Origin: a virus
Length of the DNA: 26,263 bases
IMG/VR virus record: IMGVR_UViG_3300027525_000032
Location: 1 to 26,263 of that record
Direction: 5' to 3' (one strand)
Shown piece by piece: positions 1 through 8,279 of the stretch. Positions within the stretch are counted from its first letter, which is position 1; each line of letters starts with the position of its first letter. Below the pieces are notes generated by a model. The model did no database searches. It saw only the letters and a list, made by a program, of their open reading frames with translations, and was not told where the DNA came from. The translations under genes and the position numbers were made by a program.

Positions 1-2160
1 GGACAATCAGATATAAGGTATGTCGATGGCGTTGATGAAAACTCAGCAACTCAATATATTCGCATACGAGATATAACAGAAAATGCAGAGTTTACAAAAG
101 CTGCTAATGATACCATGTGGCGACCCCATCACAATAAATTTTGGACTTTAATTTCCAACTTCAATACACAAGACCTAATTGGTTCTCAAATTAGCGTTTC
201 ATATGATGGTGGAGAAAGGGTGTTGGAGGTTACTGGCTTCCAGTCTGATAATTCAGTAAATGATTATGTTGTAGTAGACGAAGCCAATGATGATTACAGA
301 CCTGATGAATTACGAATTGAGGTTAACTTTGTCAGTCAAACTGGGGATGACCCAGATACCAATGATGAAGGCATCTATAAGATAGATTTTAAAGAGTTTG
401 ATTTTATATTTCCACTATCATTGATGCCTGCGCCTGCTGACGGCACCGCTGGTAGCGTTCAGAATGATTATGGTCGGGTAATGGTTCCAAATGGTTACTT
501 TGAAGCTGATCGATCTGATATTTCTTTAAGGTATGCGGACTTTGATGATATTGTAGTCGGTGGCCTTCGATCTCAAAAAGATATTCGTATAGCTCCTTTT
601 GACGCCTTGGTTAGCGATGGTTTTGCCACGCATTATGACAACTTCAATGACAGAAATGGAGCAGATGTTGTAATTTCTGCTTCTAACACTACATACAGTC
701 CACTTACTGGTCACGAAGAAAAGTACAATGGTGGTTACTTGCTTTTGAAAGGTGGTGCAACAGCAGATTGGGGTGGTGATAATAATAAGTCTATAGATTC
801 TACATTAACAGATGCTAAACTATCTGATGCGACTATAGATGAAGTTACAAATTCAGTTATACAATTGACTCCAATGAGACATAGCGTCAGTACTGGTCAA
901 GGTATTAGTCCAGGAATTAACATTTCTGCAGGTTTAGCCCATATAGATGGCGTAAATGATGTTGAGGGCGGTGACATTAATATCTATATTAGTGGTGGTA
1001 CAGGTGCTGGTACTCCTGGAAACCTTTATATAAGATCCCCAAAAACCCCATTTCAATCTGGCCATGGGCATAGTACAGTAACTGCTAGCGGTGATGATAT
1101 ACCATCAACAGGCAGAGATAAAGCTATTCCATTAGGCATAGAATACAACCCTCAGTATGCAGCTTACCAAGTTTCTTTACCTAACGTAGTAATAGATAAG
1201 GCAGCTACAGGATTAGAGCATGAGTCTGCAGACTCTCAAGGTTTAGAATTACTCAATGGGGGTGGGATAACAAAAGAACCTTCCCATTTTAATCTAGACG
1301 GTATATCTGATGACAACCCATTTGAATGTAGTAGTCTATCTGATTCAGAAACTATTAGAAGACAACGTCAAGTTATACTAGGTCAAAGAGGTATAGACCC
1401 CGAAATAATAAGACGTTCTACTGTCATAAGGTCTGATGATTACACATGGGCTGGGGGGGTTGGCGCCAATCGTCACGTCAGCGATGATGAAACATACTCA
1501 CCCTATGAGAAGTTGACTACTATAAACACTAGGTTGGCTTTCTTTAAAGGTAGCACAGAAGATTTTAAGGACTATTATGATTCAGAAACTGTTGAAGGTT
1601 TTAGGAGGGTTAGTGGTGACACATGTATTTTGGGGACATTTTACAAAAGTGACGATAGTTTCAACTCATTTAATACCATAGATGAAGATGGTCTAGGGGA
1701 GATAGACTATTCTGAAAAATTAGTAGCTGGTTTAGTAATAGATGGAAGAGTCTTGAGGTTAGTTGCCCCTCATGGTACAGATACCGATATAGACTCTGGC
1801 GTTGTAACTGAAGGTAACTTAAATGTTAATGGACAAATTAATGCTACTGGAGATATTACCGCATTCTCTGATGAGAGTATTAAAGAAAACGTTGAAGTAA
1901 TCGAAGACGCAGTAGATAAAGTACAGCAACTTAATGGTTACACGTTTGATCGTACTGATATTGAAACTTCGAGACAAACTGGTGTTATCGCACAGGAAGT
2001 TCTTAAAGTATTACCAGAAGCTGTTGGCGAAAAAGGCGGCTTACATACTGTTGCTTATGGTAACATGGTTGGTCTATTAATCGAAGCAATTAAAGAGCAG
2101 CAAGGTCAAATTGATTCTCTAAAAGAAGAATTACAATCAATTAAAAGTATAAATAAGTAA
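1..2160 (+). CDS. Tail fibre/virion protein with C-terminal Peptidase_S74 chaperone, 5' partial
   Basis: The frame is open from the first base, so the true start lies upstream and the in-frame ATG at 115 is only internal. The last ~100 residues are an intramolecular chaperone of endosialidase type (Peptidase_S74). They begin with the SDESIKEN motif (nt 1867-1890), then an 'LNGYTFD' strand, 'GVIAQEVLKVLPEAV', and an 'LIEAIKEQQGQIDSLKEEL' coiled-coil end. In this family the Ser of the SDE motif and the Lys five residues later form the self-cleavage dyad, and both are present. The rest is Gly/Asp/Thr-rich and beta-structured, with segments such as 'YISGGTGAGTPGNLYI' typical of beta-helical trimeric fibres. 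The chaperone would trimerise the shaft and then be released. Which fibre it is (long, short, receptor-binding) cannot be told. It heads a run of fibre genes. Confidence 0.85.
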   Translation, partial: GQSDIRYVDGVDENSATQYIRIRDITENAEFTKAANDTMWRPHHNKFWTLISNFNTQDLIGSQISVSYDGGERVLEVTGFQSDNSVNDYVVVDEANDDYRPDELRIEVNFVSQTGDDPDTNDEGIYKIDFKEFDFIFPLSLMPAPADGTAGSVQNDYGRVMVPNGYFEADRSDISLRYADFDDIVVGGLRSQKDIRIAPFDALVSDGFATHYDNFNDRNGADVVISASNTTYSPLTGHEEKYNGGYLLLKGGATADWGGDNNKSIDSTLTDAKLSDATIDEVTNSVIQLTPMRHSVSTGQGISPGINISAGLAHIDGVNDVEGGDINIYISGGTGAGTPGNLYIRSPKTPFQSGHGHSTVTASGDDIPSTGRDKAIPLGIEYNPQYAAYQVSLPNVVIDKAATGLEHESADSQGLELLNGGGITKEPSHFNLDGISDDNPFECSSLSDSETIRRQRQVILGQRGIDPEIIRRSTVIRSDDYTWAGGVGANRHVSDDETYSPYEKLTTINTRLAFFKGSTEDFKDYYDSETVEGFRRVSGDTCILGTFYKSDDSFNSFNTIDEDGLGEIDYSEKLVAGLVIDGRVLRLVAPHGTDTDIDSGVVTEGNLNVNGQINATGDITAFSDESIKENVEVIEDAVDKVQQLNGYTFDRTDIETSRQTGVIAQEVLKVLPEAVGEKGGLHTVAYGNMVGLLIEAIKEQQGQIDSLKEELQSIKSINK
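2148..2155 (+). promoter_or_regulatory. T4-type late promoter box TATAAATA
   Basis: Exact TATAAATA, lying inside the last codons of the upstream fibre gene. It ends 29 bases before the ATG at 2185, so the transcript would begin near the fibre stop codon. gp55 encoded in this window is the sigma factor that reads this box in T4. Confidence 0.75.
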
Positions 2161-2184
2161 AAGAGTTAAACAAAAAGGATAGTA

Positions 2185-2529
2185 ATGGCTGCATATGCTA
2201 ATCTAGTTATCGATCAAGGTAGTACATTTACTACTGCTTTGACTGTCGAAGACGCTGACGGTAACGTTCAAGACTTATCGGGATTCACTGCATATGCATC
2301 TATCCGTAAAACATATAGATCTGTAACTGCAACAGCGTTTGATCAGGTTACCATAGGAAATGGTCCAGCTGGAGAGGTTACTATGCGAATAGATGGCGCA
2401 ACTTCTCAGGCTATGAAACCTGGAAGATATGTTTATGACGTTATTGTTATGTCGGGCGGTAATGTCCCTACGAGAGTTCTTGAGGGACAACTAGAAATAA
2501 CTCCTTCAGTTACAAGGGATTACACCTAA
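2185..2529 (+). CDS. Small virion structural protein of marine T4-like type
   Basis: A 114-residue beta-rich protein. An N-terminal 'IDQGSTFTTALTV' strand leads to 'DLSGFTAYASIRKTY', 'GEVTMRIDG' and 'GRYVYDVIVMSGG', a pattern found in small phage structural proteins with an immunoglobulin-like or baseplate-upper-protein-like fold. No catalytic motif, signal peptide or membrane segment is visible. An AAGGAT ribosome site precedes the ATG, and a TATAAATA box lies just upstream. Its stop overlaps the next start as TAATG. From its place between fibre genes it may be an adaptor or collar piece on the fibre or baseplate. That role is inferred from context, and the family match is from memory of sequence style. 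Confidence 0.6.
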   Translation: MAAYANLVIDQGSTFTTALTVEDADGNVQDLSGFTAYASIRKTYRSVTATAFDQVTIGNGPAGEVTMRIDGATSQAMKPGRYVYDVIVMSGGNVPTRVLEGQLEITPSVTRDYT

Positions 2530-2789
2530 TGTCATTGGTAGGTAAAATAGGTCAGCAAACAAATAATCTAAGTGCTTCTATAGGCAGGTCAAATACTATA
2601 CAAGCTAGATCTGTTGCTGTAGCAGGTGGTGCTGGAACTCCAGTAATTGCTCTAACCGAGCTCACCGACGTAGATACAGCTGCACTAGCTGATGGATCTG
2701 TGTTAATCTATAACGCAGCAACAGAAAAGTTTGAAACAAAATCAGAAGTAGAAAACGAAAATTTGCGCATCTCCGGAGGGTCTTTCTAG
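2529..2789 (+). CDS. Small fibre-associated protein ending in GGSF
   Basis: An 86-residue protein, translationally coupled to the preceding gene by a one-base TAATG overlap and followed with no gap by the next ATG. The middle part, 'LTELTDVDTAALADGSVLIY', matches a linker seen many times over in marine phage fibre proteins (L-x-D-V-D...L-x-D-G-x-V-L-x-Y). The last residues are ISGGSF. The neighbouring 633-residue fibre ends in DGGSFDV, so the two share a C-terminal GGSF signature. No enzyme motif is present. Probably a short virion component, perhaps an attachment piece for a fibre. Exact function unknown. Confidence 0.6.
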   Translation: MSLVGKIGQQTNNLSASIGRSNTIQARSVAVAGGAGTPVIALTELTDVDTAALADGSVLIYNAATEKFETKSEVENENLRISGGSF

Positions 2790-4691
2790 ATGGCGACAGT
2801 AATTAAAATTAAAAGTGCTAGTACTGCTAATGAACCAGGTGGAGATATACTAGCGCAAGCGGAACAAGCATATTCATACGCCTCAAATAAACTCTTTATT
2901 GGTAAAACTGAATCCGACGGTTCAGGTGGGACCCAAGTTAATCCAATTGTAATTGGCGGTCAGCACTTTACCGATATGTTGGATCATGCTGCTGGTACTA
3001 CAACTGCTAGTTCTGCGCTTATTGTTGATGGCGATAGCCGTCTAGACGAACTTACAATCGGTACTGCTGCTGCTAATTTAAAGTATCACGATGCTGATAT
3101 TGCTGCGCAAAGTACTGAAGCTAACCTTTCAATTACCCTCACCCCAAAGGGCACTGGAGTTGTTAATGTTCCTTCTGGATATAAAGATCGAGCTGGATTA
3201 GGCGATGACTCATTAGTTACTAAAGAATATGTTGATTTTGCAACAAGTTCTTTGTCTGCCAGCCTTACGGTTGGTGCTGATAGTGGTACTGATGATGTCG
3301 TTACTGTTGGTACAGACACATTAACATTTGCTGGCGGTACTGGTATTGGTACTACAGTTTCAGACAATCAGGTATCATTCGCAATAGATTCATCAACAGT
3401 TGCGACATTAACTGGCACACAAACTCTTACGAATAAAACACTGACAACACCTGTAATTTCTTCTATTAGTAACACTGGTACGTTAACGCTTCCAACAGCA
3501 ACTGGTACTGTTGCGCTTACAAGTGATATTCCAACAAATAATAATACGCTTACAAATGGCGCTGGATACATCACAAGTTATTCAGTAACTTCTGACGACG
3601 TTACAGCACATCAAGCAGATCTTTCAATTAATGGATCACAGTTAGTAGATGCTTCCGTAGCAAACGGAAAACTTACTAACGATAGTGTCACAGTCGGTAT
3701 AACCGAAATTGATCTTGGCGCATCAGCTACCGCACTGGCAGGACTTACTCAAGTTGATATCGATAATGTCCAAATCAAAGATAACTCGATTCTAACAACA
3801 GACACAGACGGAGACCTAATTCTCTCACCTAATGGGCAAGGTGTTGTTAAACTACCTAGTTCGTATGAAACTAGAACTAATTTAGATGCAGACTCAGTAG
3901 TTCCTAAATCTTATGTTGACGCAATTGCTGAAGGTCTTCATGTTCATGCTTCTGCAAAAGCTGCAACAACACAAAACTTAGCGACTGAGAGTGGTGGCAC
4001 AGTAACCTATGATAATGAAGATGCTGGGGTCGGTGCGACATTAATACTTTCTACTGGAATCTCAACACTTGATGGATATACCTTAGTAGACGGTGACAGG
4101 ATTCTAATTAAAGACGAAACTGCTCAAGAGCATAACGGTATCTACATTAGAACCGATTCAACAACATTTACAAGAGCATCAGATTTTGACACGGTAGATG
4201 AGATTGCTTCTGGTGACTTCCTATTCGTTGAAAACGGAACTATAAATGGCTCTAATGGTTTTGTTCAAACAGAAACTCATACTGCCATTGGAGGAGCCAA
4301 TGATGACATCATCTTTGAACAGTTCTCTGGTGCTGGTCAAATTGAGGCTGGTTCCGCATTAACAAAAAGTGGTAACACGTTAAATGTTGCGGTTGATGGA
4401 TCATCTATAGAAATTGCTTCGGACGCATTACAAGTAAAAGCTAGTGGCATCACAAATACCATGTTAGCAGGATCTATTGATCTTACTACTAAGGTGACTG
4501 CAACACTACCTGTAACGAACGGTGGTACTGGTTTAGCTACAGTTACTTCTAATGGCGTTGTACTTGGTAATGGTGCTAATGCTCTAGCGGTAACAGCAGC
4601 ATCAACTGCTGATGGATCTATTTTACAAGCAGATAGTGCTGGTACACCAGCATTTAGTAACATTATCGATGGCGGTTCTTTCGACGTATAA
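2790..4691 (+). CDS. Long tail-fibre protein, modular
   Basis: A 633-residue Thr/Ala/Gly-rich fibre. The N-terminus (~1-60, 'MATVIKIKSAS...NKLFIGKT') resembles the virion-attachment end of marine phage fibres. A unit containing 'YKDRAGLGDDSLVTKEYVDF' (131-150) recurs as 'YETRTNLDADSVVPKSYVDA' (359-378), an internal duplication. Residues 207-245 carry the common shaft motif 'GTQTLTNKTLTTPVIS' and 'LTLPTATGTVALTSD'. Residues ~433-495 are the fibre domain 'GDRILIKDETAQEHNGIYI' followed by 'RASDFDTVDEIASGDF'. Near the end 'LPVTNGGTGLATVTSNGVV' is another recurrent fibre motif. It has no S74 chaperone and ends DGGSFDV. It starts directly after the preceding stop. Likely a trimeric fibre; the receptor cannot be predicted. 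Confidence 0.8.
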   Translation: MATVIKIKSASTANEPGGDILAQAEQAYSYASNKLFIGKTESDGSGGTQVNPIVIGGQHFTDMLDHAAGTTTASSALIVDGDSRLDELTIGTAAANLKYHDADIAAQSTEANLSITLTPKGTGVVNVPSGYKDRAGLGDDSLVTKEYVDFATSSLSASLTVGADSGTDDVVTVGTDTLTFAGGTGIGTTVSDNQVSFAIDSSTVATLTGTQTLTNKTLTTPVISSISNTGTLTLPTATGTVALTSDIPTNNNTLTNGAGYITSYSVTSDDVTAHQADLSINGSQLVDASVANGKLTNDSVTVGITEIDLGASATALAGLTQVDIDNVQIKDNSILTTDTDGDLILSPNGQGVVKLPSSYETRTNLDADSVVPKSYVDAIAEGLHVHASAKAATTQNLATESGGTVTYDNEDAGVGATLILSTGISTLDGYTLVDGDRILIKDETAQEHNGIYIRTDSTTFTRASDFDTVDEIASGDFLFVENGTINGSNGFVQTETHTAIGGANDDIIFEQFSGAGQIEAGSALTKSGNTLNVAVDGSSIEIASDALQVKASGITNTMLAGSIDLTTKVTATLPVTNGGTGLATVTSNGVVLGNGANALAVTAASTADGSILQADSAGTPAFSNIIDGGSFDV

Positions 4692-4694
4692 ATA
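4687..4694 (+). promoter_or_regulatory. T4-type late promoter box TATAAATA
   Basis: Exact TATAAATA overlapping the stop codon of the 633-residue fibre gene, 78 bases before the ATG at 4773. This is the longest late leader in the window. With T4 spacing, transcription would begin near 4700. Confidence 0.8.
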
Positions 4695-4701
4695 TAGATA
4701 C

Positions 4702-4725
4702 AGTGGGTAGTATATACTGCTCACT
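4702..4725 (+). other. Hairpin at the predicted 5' end of a late transcript
   Basis: AGTGGGTAGT (4702-4711) pairs with ACTGCTCACT (4716-4725): ten pairs, two of them G-U, around an ATAT loop. It begins one or two bases after the start site expected from the TATAAATA at 4687. No T-run follows, so it does not look like a terminator. A protective 5' mRNA hairpin is the likelier reading. Confidence 0.5.
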
Positions 4726-4738
4726 TTAAAAATTTCAC

Positions 4739-4750
4739 GGCTATATAGCC
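4739..4750. repeat. 12-base perfect palindrome
   Basis: GGCTATATAGCC is a perfect inverted repeat in the leader of the 582-residue fibre gene, about ten bases upstream of its GAGGA ribosome site. It could be a weak RNA stem (four pairs, ATAT loop) or a protein-binding site. Nothing further is visible. Confidence 0.4.
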
Positions 4751-4772
4751 ATTAAAATTCGAGGACATATAT

Positions 4773-6521
4773 ATGTCAACCGTTCTAAAACTCAAGAGGA
4801 GTAGCCAGTCTGGTAATGCTCCTGACACCGACAATATCGTAGAAGGCGAACTAGCCCTCAATACCGCAGACAAAATTTTATACTCTCGTGGCGGAAGTAC
4901 TATATTTCAGATTGGCGCAAACATCACCGAATCCTTCACCGTAAATCCTGGAACTGCAGCAGACACTATTACTCTTGGCGCAACTGCTCAAGAAGGCACG
5001 ATCACCATTGGTCAAAGTACCGCAACCAACACAATCAATATTGGTAATGCCGTAACAGCAAATGAGGCAACTCAAACAATTAATATCGGTGGTGGGAACG
5101 CTTCTGGTGGCGACACTGTATTGAATTTAGCCGCAAATACACTCACTGCCTCAAATACAGCAGTGACTATTGGTTGCTCTAATTCAACTGGTTCTCACAC
5201 AGTTGCGATTCGTGGTGCTAGTACATTTACGAATGGTGCGGTTGCCTTTAATGGCGGTAACTTTACAGTAAATCCAAATTCTACCTCTGACACTATTAAT
5301 ATCGGTAAAATTACTGGTACAGGCACAATCACTCTCGGTAAAAGTACCAAAGACAATACGATCGATATTGGTAATGCCACAACGGAGTCTGATCAAGAGC
5401 AAATCATTAATATTGGTAGCGGTTCAGGTAGCGGTACTTCTACAGTAAATATTGCGGCAAAGAACTCACAGGGTAGTGATACAGCAGTAACAATAGGTGG
5501 TGCTGATCCCACTTTTGGTACAACAACCGTAGCGATTCGTGGTAATACTACATTCCAATACGGCGATACTAATTTTAATGGGCATAACTTTACTATAACT
5601 CCAGTTCTTGCCTCTCGCACAATTACTATTGGTAAAACTACTGGTACAGGTACAATAACACTTGGGAATAGTACTGTTTCTCAAAATATATCTATTGGTA
5701 GCGGTGCCACAACTGTCACTAATGCAGCCACTATCGATATTGGGAGTAACTTGGCTTCAGGCGGGGTAAAGACCGTCAATATCTGCGCTGGGTCTGGAAA
5801 TTCTGGATCTAGATATGTAAATATCAACTCTTCACTTCAGTCTACTGGCCAGAATTACCTCAATGGTGCTACAAAGATTAGAAGAACTTCTGGAGTACCT
5901 TTAATTGTAGAGAGTACGTCAACTAGTACTAATACTACTCAACAAGGTCTTCAATTACTCAATACTAATACTACTTCATTCTTTAGATTCGGCAATTTCT
6001 CTTCGTTGGCTCAAGTTCAAAGTTATCATGGTTCTGGTTCTGGCGCATCGATACAATTTTTATATGGTAGCAACGGAGAAAAACATCGGTTAGACGCAAG
6101 TGGTAAATTTGGGATAGGTGTCTCGTCCCCACTTGAAGCACTTCACGTTAATGGTAATATCATTGCTACAGGTAATGTGACTGCATATTACTCTGACGAA
6201 AGACTGAAAGACTTTAAGGGAGCAATTCCAGATGCTCTAGATAAAGTTAATAAACTCACAGGATATTACTATAAACCAAACGCATTAGCGCATTCTTTGG
6301 GTGTGGATAATACCGAACTAGAGGTCGGTGTATCTGCTCAAGAGGTTGAGGAAGTATTACCTGAGATTGTAACTAAATCTGCGGTAGGTCAAGACGAGTT
6401 CGGAGAAGATTATAAAAGTGTTTCTTACGACAAACTAACACCCTTGTTGATAGAAGCAGTAAAAGAGTTGACCCAAAAAGTGGCGTATCTAGAATCTAAA
6501 ATTAGTGAGAAAGGTGAATAA
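4773..6521 (+). CDS. Tail-fibre protein with three 109-residue repeats and C-terminal Peptidase_S74 chaperone
   Basis: A 582-residue fibre. Residues 1-48 ('MSTVLKLKRSSQSGNAP', 'EGELALNTADKILY') are the N-terminal virion-binding type common in marine phage fibres. Residues 55-163, 164-272 and 273 to ~365 are three copies of one unit, built from short 'TINIG/TITLG' strands, 'TAVTIGG', 'TVAIRG' and 'FNGG'. The third copy is shortened. A head domain follows (~366-450), then 'SPLEALHVNGNIIATGNVTAY'-type linkers. From S474 comes an S74 intramolecular chaperone (SDERLKD, with S474 and K479 as the expected self-cleavage dyad, and 'VGVSAQEVEEVLPEIV'), ending in a coiled coil. A GAGGA ribosome site precedes the start. 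The repeats probably form a triple beta-helical shaft, an inference from strand spacing. Confidence 0.85.
   Translation: MSTVLKLKRSSQSGNAPDTDNIVEGELALNTADKILYSRGGSTIFQIGANITESFTVNPGTAADTITLGATAQEGTITIGQSTATNTINIGNAVTANEATQTINIGGGNASGGDTVLNLAANTLTASNTAVTIGCSNSTGSHTVAIRGASTFTNGAVAFNGGNFTVNPNSTSDTINIGKITGTGTITLGKSTKDNTIDIGNATTESDQEQIINIGSGSGSGTSTVNIAAKNSQGSDTAVTIGGADPTFGTTTVAIRGNTTFQYGDTNFNGHNFTITPVLASRTITIGKTTGTGTITLGNSTVSQNISIGSGATTVTNAATIDIGSNLASGGVKTVNICAGSGNSGSRYVNINSSLQSTGQNYLNGATKIRRTSGVPLIVESTSTSTNTTQQGLQLLNTNTTSFFRFGNFSSLAQVQSYHGSGSGASIQFLYGSNGEKHRLDASGKFGIGVSSPLEALHVNGNIIATGNVTAYYSDERLKDFKGAIPDALDKVNKLTGYYYKPNALAHSLGVDNTELEVGVSAQEVEEVLPEIVTKSAVGQDEFGEDYKSVSYDKLTPLLIEAVKELTQKVAYLESKISEKGE
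4935..5867 (+). repeat. Three tandem 327-base (109-residue) coding repeats
   Basis: The units start at nt 4935, 5262 and 5589, each opening F-T-(V/I)-x-P. The first two are 109 codons and keep the order TI(T/N)(L/I)G, TITxG, NTIxIGN, INIG, TAVTIG, TVAIRG, FNG. The third diverges after 'IDIGSNLASGG' and is shorter. The DNA has diverged well beyond the protein pattern, so the duplication is old. Confidence 0.75.
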
Positions 6522-6523
6522 TT

Positions 6524-6964
6524 ATGGCAATAGTTTGGAATATAACAAAGGTTGACTCGAATATCTCTGATGGTGCTATCAAAATGGTACATTGGGAAGC
6601 CTCAGATTATGAGACGGAACAAGTTGGCGACAAACAGGTAATTCACCGTGGTAGACGTTATGGCAGTGTTCATACTGATGCAGATCCTTCTTCTGAAAAC
6701 TACATTGCATGGGCGGATGTCACTAAAGATATTGTAATCGGTTGGGTTAAATCTTCGCTCGGAGAGGAAGAAGTTTCAGATACCGAATCGCAAATTGCAG
6801 GAGATATTGCTTTATCTAAAACACCTGTCGAACATAACATTAATCCTTGGGACGTAGTCCCTGAAGTAGACACCAGTGAAGAAGTCGTCAACGATGAGAC
6901 GCCCGATGAGGAAGAAAATAATGTCGATTCTGATTCGACAACACACATCGATGAAGGCGGTTAG
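6524..6964 (+). CDS. Conserved hypothetical phage protein with acidic tail
   Basis: A 146-residue protein beginning two bases after the fibre stop, so co-transcribed with it. The first ~110 residues ('MAIVWNITKVDSN', 'VVHWEAS'-like strand, 'YGSVHTDAD', 'IAWADVTKDIVIGWVKSSLG') resemble small conserved proteins seen in fibre regions of marine myoviruses. The last ~35 residues are almost all acidic or polar (EEVVNDETPDEEENN), probably disordered. No enzyme motif, signal or membrane segment is present. It could be a fibre chaperone or a minor virion protein. Function not known. Confidence 0.6.
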   Translation: MAIVWNITKVDSNISDGAIKMVHWEASDYETEQVGDKQVIHRGRRYGSVHTDADPSSENYIAWADVTKDIVIGWVKSSLGEEEVSDTESQIAGDIALSKTPVEHNINPWDVVPEVDTSEEVVNDETPDEEENNVDSDSTTHIDEGG

Positions 6965-6966
6965 TA

Positions 6967-8226
6967 ATGTCAGCATCTATAATGACGGTTAGAGGTCGTT
7001 TACAGGAAGCCGACGAATTTATCTTAGAAAGTGACATAAGATACCAAAGCGATACAACTGCTACTGCTGGAACTGGTGTTGGTTTGACAGTGTATAGTGG
7101 TCAAACAATCACTGCTTACGTCAAGACTATTGGTGTGCCAGGAACTTCCACATATCCTCTTCTAAACTGTACAGTAGATTCTTTAACTACATCAGTACAG
7201 AAAACTACTGGTCATCACTTTAGCATCTTAAAACTTAATTTCGGTTCGTCTAGTACTGGTTCTTTTCAGTGTTACCTTAATACATCAAGTAATAGAATTC
7301 TTCAGATTAGTGGTTCATACTCCACATCAACTTCGACCGATGCTGTTCAACCAATAACACTCGGAAATGAGTCTGGGTCAAAATTTCACAACAATGTTGG
7401 GATTCTTCTTGATGATACTTTTGGTGAAACAATCAGACTGAATGACACGGATGTGAGAGTAATAGCAGAAGAGACCACTAATTTGTCCACCATCGATTTT
7501 GACGACTTTTATGGTAAAGAACGTAACTTGGGCGGAATACCTGTAACCTACACTGGCACAAATTCATATACCGACACTGCTATTCCTAATACTTCCGAAC
7601 TTGGTGGGGTTGGTTCCTCTTCAAGCACAATCACCAATAACCCTTTACTATTTGTAAGAAGGGTAAAGTTGACGTATAGTGGTACATCCGCATCAAAGTA
7701 TTTGCACATTTCGGGTAAAAGAGACGGTTCGGCAACATATTATCGTGGAGATGCTCAAATTTTCGGATATTCTATTAACGGTACGTTTCATGATATTGAC
7801 ACGTTTGGGTCAACTACATCAACAAATAGTGGATGGAAAACCAAGATTGCCCAACTTCCATCATCTTCCAACCCCGATGAATGGCACAATAGTGGGGGCA
7901 CTGAGGAATCGGTGTATCATAGCAATAACGGTTCGAACGGAAAATTTACTATATTTTATAATAATTCTGTTAACTTTGGCAGAACTGGTAGTAGTGGTAC
8001 TGGGAGAATACCTAATCCATTCCTCACTTCTCTAACTGGAGATAATATGGGGTACGGATACTTTGAAACCAGCGGTGTATCAAATCCAGCTCAACAGGCA
8101 AACATATATTATCATGCTCGATCACCGTTATTTTATTTAAACGATGGGGACACCGTAGAAGTTTGGTATGGAGTGGACTGTCATTCTTTAGCTTTTTTAA
8201 AGTTTGAGTTTATCGGTCTTAGTTAG
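6967..8226 (+). CDS. Unrecognised virion/adhesin candidate (419 residues)
   Basis: I do not recognise a family over the full length. The sequence is Ser/Thr/Gly/Asn-rich and beta-like, as in virion surface proteins. Residues ~1-175 form one domain ending in 'IDFDDFYGKE' (176-185), a D-F-Y-G-K connector I associate with marine phage fibre proteins. Residues ~190-419 form a second domain rich in aromatic residues and Gly ('YYRGDAQIFGYSINGTF', 'GKFTIFYNNSVNFG', 'WYGVDCHSLAFLKF'), which looks globular. It starts two bases after the preceding stop and ends the fibre operon. The aromatic-rich C-terminal domain makes it a candidate receptor-binding or fibre-tip protein, by inference only. A 118-codon frame at 7679-8035 inside it is a shadow. 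Confidence 0.6.
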   Translation: MSASIMTVRGRLQEADEFILESDIRYQSDTTATAGTGVGLTVYSGQTITAYVKTIGVPGTSTYPLLNCTVDSLTTSVQKTTGHHFSILKLNFGSSSTGSFQCYLNTSSNRILQISGSYSTSTSTDAVQPITLGNESGSKFHNNVGILLDDTFGETIRLNDTDVRVIAEETTNLSTIDFDDFYGKERNLGGIPVTYTGTNSYTDTAIPNTSELGGVGSSSSTITNNPLLFVRRVKLTYSGTSASKYLHISGKRDGSATYYRGDAQIFGYSINGTFHDIDTFGSTTSTNSGWKTKIAQLPSSSNPDEWHNSGGTEESVYHSNNGSNGKFTIFYNNSVNFGRTGSSGTGRIPNPFLTSLTGDNMGYGYFETSGVSNPAQQANIYYHARSPLFYLNDGDTVEVWYGVDCHSLAFLKFEFIGLS

Positions 8227-8279
8227 GTACAATATATAACATTTGCTATCATTTGATTGACCCCTAGCCTTTTAAAAAG

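Noticed and set aside
7679-8035. 118-codon + frame inside the 419-residue gene
   Set aside because: It lies in another frame of a good coding sequence, with no ribosome site and no family resemblance.
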